From positions 6,921,407-6,985,406 of the forward strand of contig CP034996.1 of assembly GCA_004026145.2 (NCBI GenBank): a DNA stretch of 64,000 bases, written 5' to 3'. Positions within the stretch are counted from its first letter, which is position 1. Every line of letters begins with the position of its first letter. This document shows, piece after piece, positions 1 to 12,703 of the stretch. The position numbers and the translations under genes are program-made. Origin of the DNA: Takifugu bimaculatus (taxonomy: Eukaryota > Chordata > Actinopteri > Tetraodontiformes > Tetraodontidae). A model generated the notes under the pieces. That model was not told the origin of the DNA and searched no databases. It saw nothing but the letters and a program-made list of their open reading frames with translations.

Positions 1-3000
1 CATCATAAAAACCAATTGGTCCAATAATTTAGTCGGAGCTGATTAGAAAGTGTTTTGCACGTAGATGCCATGGAGGACCAGGATTTAGTGCATCAGGACA
101 GAGTGCCACCTTACCACAGAGTGGCGTCACTGCTATTATGTTAGGTGTGAACTGTGGCCCTGCAGAGTTGGGTAACACCAGAGATTGCCTAAGCTGGTTG
201 TTGTGAGGATGTTGTAATCAGTTGGACCTGGCCAGGGCTTGGCTGTCATGTGAGCCCTTGTTCTCTGTCATTCTCTTTCCTCACTTGAATATCAGGGCAC
301 ATGAGCATACATGTGTGATCCCGTTTTTTAAAGTTAGACAAGAGGTTATAACACAACATAACATAACATACAATAAACATGCACACTTTCAGCATGTGTG
401 TGTGTGGTTGGGTGGGTGAAAGGTGTGTAGGTGGCAGCTTTAAGAAGGGGCAGCAAGGTCAAAGGTCTCCTCTGACTCAAGGCCTCTGGAATTTAGCTTC
501 CATCAAACAGACACCAGACACCTAAACACACTCCACACTCTGAACAGCAGCAGGAAATGAAAACTCAATAAAAAAAAAAAAAGTGAGATAGCGCTCTGAA
601 ATTAACCATTTATAGATACAATCACACTTCAGGAAACTAAACATCTGTGGGATTTTCCCTAAGAAACTTTGGTTCACTCCTTCACTTATTGATCAGATTT
701 TTAGGTTTTCTGTGAGAAAAATGTGTCTTTGTAGCTCTGACCGTCATTCATGCTTATCAATATTAAATGAGGCTTTAGGAAAAGCCCCCAGATCATTTAG
801 GGTACTTTCCCACGACTTCTGGAGTCACATTTTCCAAATTTGAGCTAAAAACCTACATGTAAATAAGAGTTAAAGAGTTGTTAATATTTAAATATTTAAA
901 TGTTGCTCAAACCTGTAGTCCTGTAACAGCACAGTTCTCTTAGGAAGAGACGTTATACTGCCAATTTTATTTCTATTAGTCAAAGGCCGTGACACGTCTT
1001 TGTCTCGTACAATTGGAACAACATTCTGGATTGCTTCCCTGATAAAGAGGATTGTGTTTTTCTGAGAGGAAAAATAAGAGCCCCAGCAGAATAGGCAGCA
1101 ACACCTTGTCCTGTGTTTGATATTTTTAATATTTCTACCTATTGTTTAAAACAATTTTGTTTTTCCGCCATGTAATGACATATTCATACTTCATCTTTGG
1201 TATATTTAAGCTTCATACCTTATTTAATTTTCTCCTGTTTTTGTTGGAAAAATGAAGTAATTGGTTGTCTTTAAAGCCAGATTTAGTTTAGACTGTGAAA
1301 CCCAAGCAGCATTTATTTTTTTTTGCCTTTTTACCAAACACTATTATAGGAATTGTTAAAGTGTTGTTTCTGTTCCATACTTGAACTGTATGACCACACT
1401 GAGCAATATTTGGAAAACAAAATGGGAAAAAGTGATAGGTGTGATGGCCCTGCATGTCTGTGGTGGTGCTGTGGTTTCTGTGAACAGGACTAAAATATTG
1501 ATAAAAGTTTGTTGGGTCGAGGAAAAAAAGACTGTTGGAGAGTCGTAGATATGAACAGAACAGACTTGGAGACTTTAAATATATCACAACTTTAAAGGAA
1601 ATCTATAGTGCTCAATTCCTCATTTAGTAAATCTTCAGGAGATTAACAGCTCATTTTTGTTTTACGTGTTTTTATAAATTACAAAATTTGTGCTCTATAT
1701 TAAGGATTTTAATTTATTAGATAAACTGCCACACATGTGCACAGGCACTTAAAATACATGATGTATTTGAATTGTTTCATCCTGTAGTGCAGTGTCGACA
1801 CATTTTTTTCTCTTTGTATAACTTCTGGAAGTAATTCAATTAATTAGAGGACAACTGTTTTAAAGATTACAAGAATGCACATATCCTGGCTTCTGTGGCT
1901 GTAAAACCACCTACGTTTAGAATGATTTTAATTGAAATCCTCCTTACTGTGATGTTATTTCTCATTAAAGAAAACTGATTTGTTGGAGGAGCCTTTACTT
2001 CAAGCTGCACTAGAACTCACAGCAAAGAGAAAGAAAAGAACACACAAAATCATTTTATCGAATGTCACTTTCTATGTATTTATTTATTCACTTTACCTAA
2101 ACTGATTGAACATATTTTGGATTTTATTTTTGTTTTTATGATGACTAATTGTGACAATTAGGACTACATTTCTAAGAATATCAATACTGTAGTAATTGTT
2201 ATAATTTTAGTTTCATATTTTTATATTAATCCAGAATTGCTAAGATATATTTAAATTTTTACCTAGAAATAATAACTTAATATAAATAATTCTTTACAGT
2301 CTGAGATCTGCCAGTCAAGATCTGCCTTATTAAGAAAACAAGCAAAAAGGCGCTGTTGGTTGTTTAGTTTGAGCTTTGTAAAGGCCCCAGCTACAGTTAC
2401 AGTTAGTTTTGCAAGTTAGTTTTCTATTTCTAAGAGCAAAACCTTTTCTAGGGCAACAAGCAGCTGCTATATAAATCATTCATATACATATTAGCAAATT
2501 GACTTTTTTCGCCTACGGGCCTTATATTTCACGCCGTCAACTCAGAAAAATAAAATATAACAAAATTGACATTACTATTAATAGAAAATCATTTGAAACT
2601 CATATCTAAATGTGGCTCTCTGAACCGTTTCTTAAATCACATGCAAATGTTTTCAATACAGGTACTCACAGAAACTCTTATTTCCAATAAATTCATAACT
2701 GCTGCAAAAAAAATGAAAATAGAATCCCCAAAAGTTCTTAATGAAAAGATTAGAGAAGTCTCCTATGACTGAGAGGCATTAAAAATGTGTTTTACAGTGC
2801 TAGCTTTCAGCTTTTTTTGTTGGTGGATTTGCCCGGGCTCATGACTCAGTATTGCTCATCGTGGAGGAGATGATTCGCCCGCCATTGCAGAAAAATGCTT
2901 TCTCTCGCTCTTTGTTCTTGCCTGCTTGCGTGTAACCTTTAAACCAGTGGATTTGTTGTATGTTTGATTTTACTTTACGCCGCTGAACGCAACAAAACTC

Positions 3001-3269
3001 AGCGGAATATTTTAAATTTGGTGTGGATGTCAAGAAACTGAAGAAGGGTTGAGAACAGAAGATTCTTTGTTTTCTTAATGTTTCTTGATGCTTGGTGCCA
3101 TTTAAAATGTAATCCAGGAGGGAGACTTCCTGTCTTGTCTTCTGGCCATTCACCTACAGAACCTCTAACAACTAGTATAAAGTAAATCATTAATTAAAAA
3201 GAAAAAAAAACACTTCCTCATTGTAAATTTGTTTAACACAGCATGTCTTCATACTCATCAATGACCTAG

Positions 3270-3300
3270 GTGTGGGTGTGTGTGTGTGTGTGTGTGTGTT
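3270..3300. repeat. GT microsatellite
   Basis: A run of about 14 GT dinucleotides, slightly interrupted at its left end. Confidence 0.9.
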
Positions 3301-3610
3301 TAGGTGGAGTGGAACGGAAATAACTTCCTTGCTTCAGAGAAAGTTATCAGCCATAAAGTCAACCGTATGTGACATGGCTGCCCACGCAAACCTGCTCTAA
3401 AATCTTTGATGTGTATGTGTGCTTTGATAACACCTCCCCAGCAGGAACCAAGGTTCTCTAAGTGGAAGGTGATAGATGATTTGTGACAAAGATTTTGGGT
3501 GTAATTGTGTCAATATAGAAATAAAGAACATAAGAAGGTATTCAGGATGTATTTATTTTGTGATTAATCACTAACCCTGATGTAGGGATGGGCTGCTGAT
3601 TTGATTTTAT

Positions 3611-3664
<54 letters not shown>

Positions 3665-3681
3665 TGTGTGTGTGTGTGTGT
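3611..3681. repeat. Long GT microsatellite
   Basis: Roughly 34 GT units with a single GA interruption near 3662. The reverse strand gives a spurious Thr-His ORF here. Confidence 0.95.
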
Positions 3682-4263
3682 TTGGGGGTAGTGGGTGTAG
3701 TAGTATGCTTGTATAGGGTTTCCTAATATGGGCTGTCTTACAGAAGCACCCTCCCTCTGTGGGCCATCCCCCTGATCTTAGCCAGTGATGACACACCTCG
3801 GCTACGACTCACTTCGTTAATTGGCTAAAACCAGTTCTTACAGGAACCGCCTGTGATAAATGTGAGAGTTCTGAGAAGTCATTCATTTCTCCTCACTGCA
3901 GCGGCAGAGGAGGCACTGCAGGGGAGTTGAACGAGTTCATCGGCGCGCGTATGTGTGTGTGTGTGTTTGAGTCGGAGAGGAAGCCGAGTACGTGTGAGAG
4001 ACAGCGGAGCGGGGGAATGAGTTTGACTACCACCGCCACAGCTGTCAATGTTCTCTCTTTCTTTCTTTTAATATATTTACTCTGTTTTATTTGTTTTTGA
4101 GCAGCACTGTGTTTGTAGCTTTGTCGACAGTTTTGCTGTGTGTGTGTGCGTGTGTGATGGGGGATGAGCAGTGAAGGGATTGCACTCATTGCTCTTTCAG
4201 TCTTTCTCTCTCCTCATAGAGAGGAAGCAGGGAAGAGTGACTCTGTACAGGACATAGGACAGC

Positions 4264-5713
4264 ATGCCTCTCTTTGTTGCTGCCCTTGGGCTGGTGAGTA
4301 ACAATGATATGACGTGATTTGACCCCCCCCCCCCTTCCTTCCCTCCCTCTTCCCCATCTCTCCCTCTCTCTCTCTCTCTTTCTTTCTCTCTTCCTCTGTG
4401 TTGGTGGAGGCAGAGCTCTTTCACTGCTGGGTGCGGCACTGCAGAAGCCCTACAGAGAGTACTGGGAGGCCCAGAAGGCCAAGCCGCACCATCATACTGG
4501 AGAGGGGACCCCAACTGTAAGTACAGGGGCCTCAGCCCCCCCTCAGCTCACAGTCTCTTATTCATTCATTTGGGCATGCCAAGAAAAGATTGCAACCCCC
4601 TTAGTTTTGCCTCTTTCACTCCTTCTCCCTCCACTTTTTTGTTCCCTGTCTTCTCTTTATCTCAGCTGACCCAATTCCACGAGAATAAGTTAATATTCGT
4701 CTCACTGAAGCTAAACATTGATAAGAATTGAACTTAGATTTGGCCCATGTTATTCCAACCTGCTCTATAATGTTAGGGCCTGAGCAGGGTCTGTGCTGCG
4801 CTGGGCGGGCTGGGGAGGCCAGTGTGGGGTCTGGCTCCGCTCGCTGTATTGAACTGTACTATTGTAGCATGAGGCATGCTGACTCATGTTCCATCTTACC
4901 AATTGGGAGTGTGTGTGTGAGTGTGGTCACTCCCCTGTGTGTCACACACACACACACACATTTGCACTCCATGCCCCGCCTGAACCCAGCGCTGACTGTA
5001 GACCACGGCAGCCCTCCCCAATCCCCAATGACAATTCATGAAAAACCCCCTCAACCTCCTCAACCCCCCCAATCCCTGACTACAACAAAAAGAGACAGTT
5101 GCGGCTGCTGAAATTTCTTCGGAAGCGTCCTCCCTTCTGCTTTGCATCTCACTTCTGCCTTTACAAAATCTGTTTAACACCCCCCCCCCCCCTTTTTTTT
5201 GAGGCATTTACAAAGAAAGAGATGAAAAAGAAAGAGTTACACAAGGACAGATTAAGGCATTTCTAGAACAATGTTCCTTTTTTCTTGTAACTTGAGCCTC
5301 CTGCAGTTACAACAGAGAAGCCAGGCATTTTAACTCAGTGGAGGCAGGCTGCAGGCTGGGGTCAGCGGGGGCGTTAGGAGGAGGATGGTGGGGGCTGCCT
5401 CGTGTTTTATTACCCCTGATCTTTATCTCTCCTGCACATGGAGCTGGATCCCCACCTAACCTACAGCATCAGGAGCAGAGGGGAGAACAGGGGAGGGGTG
5501 CGATGGTGGCTTTTGCCGAACTGACCGTGCTCCTCTCTTTCTCTCTCTCTCTGTGGTTCCTGGCAGGAGGAGAGCTGGCTGTCATGGCCCGTTGAGAGGG
5601 TTGTGGTCATCATGGTATGCTTCTTTGTCTGCTCCATTGTCAGCTCCATGGCTCAGAGCTGCGTTAAGCGGAGGCAGCAGGGAAAATGCATACAGAAGAA
5701 GAAGGCAGGGTGA
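4264..5713 (+). CDS. Candidate small single-pass membrane protein, three exons
   Basis: I do not recognise this gene. Proposed exons are 4264-4293, 4445-4516 and 5567-5713, all joined in phase 0 with GT-AG introns, giving 82 residues. The first exon encodes a hydrophobic start (MPLFVAALGL). The second is polar, with KPYREYWEAQKAK and a HHH. The third carries EESWLSWPVERVV, then a hydrophobic stretch (VVIMVCFFVCSIV, probably one membrane span) and a basic Cys/Lys/Arg tail ending KKKAG. The exon 2/3 junction is well supported: a good donor at 4517, a strong pyrimidine tract before 5567, and an open frame across it. The exon 2 start is weak. A better-looking acceptor at 4413 would give the wrong frame, so the first exon may be a different one. 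A polyadenylation signal at 6108-6113 fits a transcript ending here. A span followed by basic residues suggests a cytosolic C-terminus. Confidence 0.45.
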
Positions 5714-6107
5714 AGACCGGCGTGAGACTGGATCCAAAGCGGTTGCCACCGCTCTCCTTCCCAGCTGATGCTCTGCTGCTCTCTGAATTAGTTGCTGCCG
5801 TCCGACTCCTCTCATAATAGCAACATGTTTAGCCTGAAATTGGATTTCCATTTACTCGCTGTTGTCATCTTTGCATTTGGCAGTGAAATCCGTGATTATT
5901 CTCTGGGAGGTAGGTACTCGCAAGTAAGCTGTTGCATAGCTTAGCGATCGGCTTCTGGTAGCTTTTCTGCGGGCGGACCTTGGGTTGCGCTGTTTGTTTG
6001 ACTGGAAATGCTCATCGAGTGACTTAATTCATTGATCTGGATAAATAAGGACTATATCTTTTGATTACAGGGAAAATAACAGCTCCTTTATTTATCTGTT
6101 AACCACC

Positions 6108-6113
6108 AATAAA
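6108..6113 (+). terminator. AATAAA polyadenylation signal
   Basis: A canonical hexamer about 395 bases after the proposed stop of the small membrane protein gene, followed within 20 bases by GT-rich sequence. It is in a plausible place to end that transcript. Confidence 0.4.
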
Positions 6114-6749
6114 GTTGTGCGTTGCTGGATGTGGTAGGCAGAAACAATCCTGTTTCTGTTTATTGTAGTTCAGTTTAATTGTACCTGTTGTTCAGACTAC
6201 CATTTCTTTGCATACACAGCGAAACCTGGCTCAGACGTTTTAAATGAGAAACAGTAAAATGGTTGCAAATCACCCTGCTGGTCCTTTTGTCTGCTCTTAT
6301 TGTTCTGCTTCCAGGAAGAGAGCACATGAGTCAGACTGGGCCTACTTTACCAGATGCAGTCATATATTGAGTCAGTTCTACAAACATGTGCACATGTGTG
6401 AGACGGACGGTGAGGTGGTAGTAGGCTGCGAGGCTGCTGCATCTGCTTTTTATCTTCATTTTGCCTCAAGATTGTGTTCTGCTAATACTACATTATTTTT
6501 AATCCGGGATTTAACGGTCATTTTCCTTGGTTTTCCCTCGTTTTCAGAACTTTTTGTTAGTAAAAGAGAAATTGAGACAGAAAATTGATACTACAGGAGC
6601 CTGCTTGGTTTTCATTTTATCCGCGGATCTGATCGGCTGCTTCTCCAAAAGTGCAGCCCGTTCGTTATTCGTGACCGCCAGAGAAATGTGCTCTTTTCTT
6701 CTCCCTCTGTGTGCTGCTGCTGTGCTACGCTGGACTGAGCACAGTGGGC

Positions 6750-7001
6750 GCTAGAGCAGGCTCAGGCAAGGAGGGAGGAGAGGGAGGGAAAGAAAACCTC
6801 CCGAGCGCAGTGAAAAGCGTCTGTGCTGTTACCTCAGCTGAACCTCCAAATGAACTCGTTGCACTGCCCTAGTCACAGAGCCAGGAGACGAATCACTCGA
6901 GTAGATCTAAAACAGAGGGGTACTGTTGAGCGGGCTGAACCCGGCGCTCTGCACGAGCTCTACTCAGAACATTTTCATCTCCCCTCTTTTGTCTTGTCAT
7001 G
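6750..7001 (+). other. Possible untranslated first exon
   Basis: This stretch is richer in G, C and CpG than its surroundings and ends in a consensus donor (ATG|GTAAGTCGG at 7001/7002). It could be a 5' exon of a rightward transcript. No acceptor or downstream coding exon can be linked to it, and the 60-codon open frame in it resembles nothing I know. Confidence 0.2.
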
Positions 7002-7426
7002 GTAAGTCGGATTAGGATTTTATTTATCTGTTCCTTTTTTTTAACCATTGTTGTCTGTACATGCGTCTGTCACTCTCGGCCTGTCAAATAGCTTATCAGA
7101 CTGGTGTTGGCTGTTAAGATTGCAAGGCGACAACAGTCTGTAGGCTGTCTGACATTTCGGGCTCTTTCATCTGACCAGCATCCTGTTTTGTTCTCCTTGT
7201 GTTATTTCCATTGTGTCAGTTAGCATCAGTTCTCATTTAGAGGTGTGTGCGACACTGTCACTTCTCTCTAGAGCAACTGCTTTGGAACATCAGTCTGAAC
7301 GCTATTGTTTGTTTCCTCCATGGCAATGTTTCTCTGCGGCTTTTATGTGGGGAACTGTGTGTTTTCAGATCTTTGCAAATGCGGATTTAATGACACTAGT
7401 CTACCTCTGTATTATGTGTATGACTG

Positions 7427-7950
7427 TGTGTGTGTGCGTGTGCGTGTGTGTGTGTGTGTGTGAGTGAGAGAGAGTTGGCGCTGTTCTCTTGAATTTCCAG
7501 AGTGGCCAGAAAGTACACACCTTATTACAACACATCACATCAGCCAGTCATAGGTAGGGTGCTAACCAGCTCTCTCTTCCCTTTTACGCTTCCTTTTTTT
7601 TTTTTACTGAGGTCTTTCTTTTATTGCTTAATATGTGCTGTTTCTTTTTAAAACATTTTTTTAACCTAAATTATTGTTATTATTTCTTTATCTGTGACGG
7701 TGTTGAAACAATGAGTAGAATGCTGGAACTCATTGCTTGTCCAGTGGATACTTTTGCCACTAAGCCTCTGTGTTGTTTTAGATTTTATTTTTATTTTCCA
7801 GAAATATGGGCAATCTTTTTTCCCTTGGTCATAAGAGCAAAATCTTTGGATAACACTGGAATTGGCTTGCAGTGTTTTTCTTGGCACTTTCAGCATGTCC
7901 TGTTCCATAAAGGGGCTCCCTTTTGGCATGCCTGTCCGTACTGAGAGAGA

Positions 7951-7985
<35 letters not shown>

Positions 7986-7999
7986 TGTGTGTGTGTGTT
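7427..7999. repeat. Two GT microsatellite runs
   Basis: GT-rich runs occupy about 7427-7461 and 7952-7999, separated by unique sequence. They are simple sequence only. Confidence 0.85.
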
Positions 8000-10900
8000 A
8001 GACTAAATGTTTATTTTTCAGTATGCATCTGTATATCTTACCTAACAGTTGTCTGGGTTATCTCACATTTGAATGTTTGGTTACTGTATTTGCTGTCACT
8101 ATCAATAAAATCTGATAAAAACAGAATTTGTCATGTTGAGTTTGTCATGCGTGGGTCCTGAACACACTTTCAAAGATACCAGGTTCCTTCAGAAGCCTGG
8201 TTTCACAATCCAATATTTCACATCCAAGTGGATCAATTTACAGTTTATACGCTGACATTATCGCTGGTTCAACTTCCATTTCAAGCCTCTGCATCTTAAT
8301 CTGCAACTACTGCACAAAATAATCTTCCAAAATACAATGAATTTTGAGAAAATATCTATTATATATATCAATTTATACATGAACCAGCCAGAAACATATC
8401 TCGAAGGCTATTTTATATTGGCTTCTGGTATGATTTTTTCTTATCAGAATCTGGTGCTGGTGTCTGTGCGCACACCTGGTGATGTAATGAGGTCAGATCT
8501 GTGGGCCGCACTAAGAGACCCTGCGTTTTTGCAATTTTCCAAAGACAGCCACACCCTGAGCACCATGAAGATGACTACTTCCACCCACCCACCTCCTCAC
8601 CCTGCCCTGCGGCTCTGGCTGGAAACCCAACATGCAAATCCTGCCTGTTCAAACAGGCTGGTGGGGGTGACATTCAAATCATCGTACTGGCTTTGTCCCT
8701 CCTCTTTTTCTCTCTACATTCACTACATTGAACCACCGAATCCAGGGGTACTGCTTAAGTGTGCTGCCACCACCCACCCACTTATCCCCCCCCCCCCCCC
8801 CACCCCCACACACACACACACACACATGCAGACACACACCACCTTCCTATTAGCAGTTTAACCACTGACAGATGCTGAAATATTGCTGAATTTCTCCTCA
8901 ACCCAGCCACCCAGAGAGCTCACTCTACATTTGGTTATCCACTTTGTTCCTTTCGCACCCATCTCATTAAATTATGCTGAGCTTGTGAATTCTTTTTCTT
9001 TCCTTAATTCAAAATCTTATTAAGCTCCATTGTTTATGGAAGGAGCAGTCAGAAGGTCACATCAGGCCACAGAAGAGTGAGCAGCCAGAACAAAGGTTGC
9101 AGAAGCACGACTTTCATGTGAGACACTGAGGGTTAAACACAGTATCGTTTTTTAGAAAAAGAAAACTAAACAAGAGAAAGAAAGATGAACCGAATATTTA
9201 TTTTTATTCTAAGATGATTTGAAATTTGAATGCACTTTTTTGTTGGAAGTGTTTCTTTGGAATGTTTCCAATTCCCACACCAAGCGACATTGAAATCCCC
9301 GCGTTTTTGTATAATCCTGTTAGATAACAAACCAAAAAAACCCTCTGTGGCAGTGCTGATAAAGCTAATCAAGAATAAAAACAGGATTTTCACAGCATTA
9401 CATTTATCTCAGAGTGTGTTATGCCGCTCTTCATGTGCACAGTTGTATTCCTGTTGCAAACTTTTAGATGAAATAAGACATTTTCTTACCTGTTGCACAA
9501 CAAAATGAGAAACGTTTGATTATTTAAGTAGCATCATATTATTTGTCCACTTAAAAACAGACTGGTTCTTAAAAGAGCCAAGAGTAAATATGTGGGGATG
9601 TTAAAAGAGCACATTCAGTCAGGATCATTTATTTTTTCTGGCAGTATGAGGCAAAACACACACACGTGTACGCGTACATAGTAGCTTTTTAACAAATTCT
9701 CTTCAATCCGTCGCACATATTTATTACTCCTCTGAGACAGTTGAAGGATGCGTTTTGGGCTGTTGAAGTGAAATCACAGCATTGATTTGTTCTCCATTCA
9801 TCTTATAGAGAAACATGTCATAACACGGGGTGGATGCTGCATTTGCGCCTGTGCCTTCATCGCTCCTGCTTTCTGTCTCCCAGGAATGTCTGTCATTCAG
9901 GTGAGAGGTAAATGGGCTGAAGTTTTAAAATATGACTCTGCAAGATGACTGACTGAAAAAATATTCAGACAAAAAAGAACGCTTGGAACAGAAATAACAC
10001 ACCCCTCTGACGTGACAAGATGTCACTGAGTCAGAGCTTAGAATGCTTGAAATGTGAAAGCATGGACTCCTCCACATAAAACTTTGTCCTCAGGCAATGA
10101 TTATAGTTTGAGGCCAGCTTTGCAGTACATGTCATTGCAGGTATCTGTGTCATGCTACCGTCTTACAAATATCAACGTCACTGCCTTGCATGGGCCCTGG
10201 ACCTGAGTAACGTCTGACATGCCCTGTTCAACTAAAGGAGAGAATATTGAAATTCTCCGGAAATGCTGGTGCACATAAACAATGTGATCATGAGGATAAA
10301 TATAGCTCTTTTATGAATGACCAAAACTGATAACTACATTTTTCGCATGGAGAACGAGCTGTTCTGTGGGTGGAGGAAGCACAAGACAGTTCTGTACCAG
10401 AGCATCCTCTAGCTTTATGCAAGACATTTGTGCCACCACAATACTGGTGGATGACTTATACATGTGGTGTAAAATCCATCATGAGGAGGAATGTGAAAAT
10501 GGAACTCTGGTGAACAAAATGTACAGTTGTGCATTGATGAAGACAGTTTGTGATGTATTCAATTCCACCAAAGAGTAAAAAAACAAGTTGAAGGGCAATT
10601 TATATGTATTTATTTTTTTATCATTTTTAACTTTTAACATAAAAGTAATACAAAAATAAAAAAACAAAACAAATAAACCAATAAACTGAACCACCACCAG
10701 TGAAGGACCACTTGAGATCAGCTTTTCCCAACAGATATTTTAGCTCTGATATTTAACATAAATGTCTCCCCAGTCGTCACTAAATCCCAATGCAGTCTCT
10801 CCTCGGTGTACTGACATCAAAACCATATTTATGATCTCCACATTTTCAGCATGGCAGTCAGTGTTAATTTTAGTCTTGTTCACTGCATGAAGCCTGTTTA

Positions 10901-11175
10901 CTCCATGCAGTGTGGTTGTATGCAGCGTGCCCATCAGTGTACTGCAAAGAACCACAAAGAGCACACACAGCCAGACACATCCACACCAGACTGCACAGCA
11001 AACACACTGTGCTGTCTGGTTTCTCTGAGGTGATGGTCCCTCAAAAGATTTGTTTTTAGTGCTTTAGTAACTTATCCAGACCCTTTTAAAGGGCAGCATG
11101 CATATTTTTTATTACTTTTCATTTACATTAAGACTGCACCACCCAAATACTTGTTTCTATTCACCCAGTTGTTCT

Positions 11176-11221
<46 letters not shown>
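11176..11221. repeat. AAT trinucleotide microsatellite
   Basis: About 15 uninterrupted TAA/AAT units. One frame reads as poly-Asn, but there is no gene context. Confidence 0.95.
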
Positions 11222-11222
<1 letters not shown>

Positions 11223-12104
11223 CTGCATTGTTACAATAGTATTTGTGTTATTGTGTAATGTTTTCATAACTAAGAGTGATATATTTTCATATGTCGAATT
11301 ATTGTGGCAGGTTTATGTGAAAACACTGTGAAACCTCAAGTATTTTAATCAAAATGTGATCAGGTTTTATTAGATCAGGGGTGAACTGCATTCAGAAGCA
11401 TTTAGGCAAAGGTTATTTTGGAAATATGATGTAAAATATAAAAAGTGAAGACATCGACTACAAAATGAAGGTAGTCTCCAACCTGTGTTGTAACAGACCG
11501 GCCTTTCCTGCTGATTTAGAGAGATGAGAAAACAGCATTTAGATCAGGGGAGCGAGGGAATGAACTCAACACCGACCTCAAGTCATCACGGAGACCCACA
11601 AAAGAGCCATACAACTCTCCATCATTGTCTCCTCTGCTCTTTTATAAACAGAACCAAGTCAAATGAAACAGAAAACACAGAAAAGATCTTTGGTGATTGA
11701 CGGCAGCTGGATTTCATCAGAGAGCAATCAACAAGAACAAACTATTTGCTGGGATTGAGGCAGAACCACTGAGCCACAGGAGGTCCTTTCCGAGCCGGTG
11801 GAGCGCTCGGTCGCCCTCCCTCCACAAACATATCACATATGCAAACACGCATATGTGTGACATGTACAGACCCATTTTAAAATGTTGGATTAAGACAAAA
11901 ATCTACAGTTCCATCTCTAATCCATAAAACTGAAAGCCTGTATTCCTGTCATTATGCAGCTGGGACATTCTGCTGAGCCATCTCTTATCAGCCATACTAC
12001 AGAAAAAAAGAAATCCCAATAACTTTCATTAGTTTAATACATTCACCACCTCAAATTATTGCACCAACCCTGCAAAGAATTCTGGATTTCTCTCTCTTAT
12101 TTTC

Positions 12105-12345
12105 TTGACTGCTTGATCCCTTTCGGGGTCAGGGGGGTGATGCTGGAGCCTCTCCCAGCTGCATATGTGCTAAAGCTGGGTCCACCCCTGAACAATTCTC
12201 CAGCTCATCACAGGGCATTTCAGGGTTGGGTAGCCTGCTCAAGGGCATCTCGCCAGTGCTCTGAAGGTGTCCTGACTCCCAGAACACCTCCCATGTGTAC
12301 TATGCATTGGGGTTTGAACTGAGAACCCTCCACTTCTCTGCCATT
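12105..12345. repeat. Interspersed repeat tail, GGGTCA type
   Basis: The stretch begins with 'gcttgatccctttcggggtca' (about 12111), includes 'ggtccacccctgaacaattc' and 'gctcaagggca', and runs to 'ggggtttgaactgagaaccc'. A related copy lies at 53026-53165 and an inverted, more diverged one at 34141-34370. All share the order 'ctttatccctttcagggtca', 'cacccctg', 'ctcaagggta'. It is a short interspersed repeat family of teleost type. The family name is not assigned. Confidence 0.65.
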
Positions 12346-12349
12346 TCAG

Positions 12350-12672
12350 ACATGAGCCCAACCATGCAGAATGTATATAGATACACAAGCGTCTTTCCTG
12401 GAATGTCAGTCCAACATTAGTGTGAGGAGGACCAGGGTCCAGTGAATTAAGATCCAGTGAATAAAGAAAAATAATCTTATTAATCAGGTGGTGAGACCTT
12501 CTGTTAAGCAGAATATTTAGTTTTTATAATAGGCCAGTCTATAAAGTCTGTCGCTAACTTTATTCAGAACTTGTGACAATTTAATTTGTAATTGAAGTTC
12601 AACTATATGAGAATGAATATATGTATCACTGAAAATAGTGTTTAGTCATTCCACCTACCAATGGATACAATA

Positions 12673-12703
<31 letters not shown>

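Larger units (their letters stand above)
1..3880. other. Gene-poor AT-rich stretch
   Basis: I see no supportable gene here. Open frames are short (under about 105 codons), lack splice-compatible neighbours and do not resemble any family I know. The content is AT-rich unique-looking sequence plus two GT microsatellites that I list separately. Confidence 0.6.
7010..12100. other. Gene-poor stretch with microsatellites
   Basis: No gene is supported. The stretch contains GT runs at about 7427-7461 and 7952-7999, a poly-C/CA patch at 8787-8826 and an AAT tract at 11176-11221. The longest open frame (8337-8861, 174 codons) crosses the C and CA repeats, is low-complexity at its end and has no family signature. 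Confidence 0.55.

Noticed and set aside
4319..4669. 116-codon frame as a single-exon gene
   Set aside because: It begins at a TTG in a C/T microsatellite and reads across a strong donor at 4517. Only its middle part is used, as exon 2 of the small membrane protein.
8337..8861. 174-codon plus-strand frame
   Set aside because: It runs through poly-C and CA repeats, has no recognisable motif and no splice-linked neighbour.
12300..12345. tRNA-like 'ggggtttgaactgagaaccc' segment
   Set aside because: It resembles a T-arm only loosely, with no acceptor stem or anticodon arm around it. It belongs to the interspersed repeat tail.
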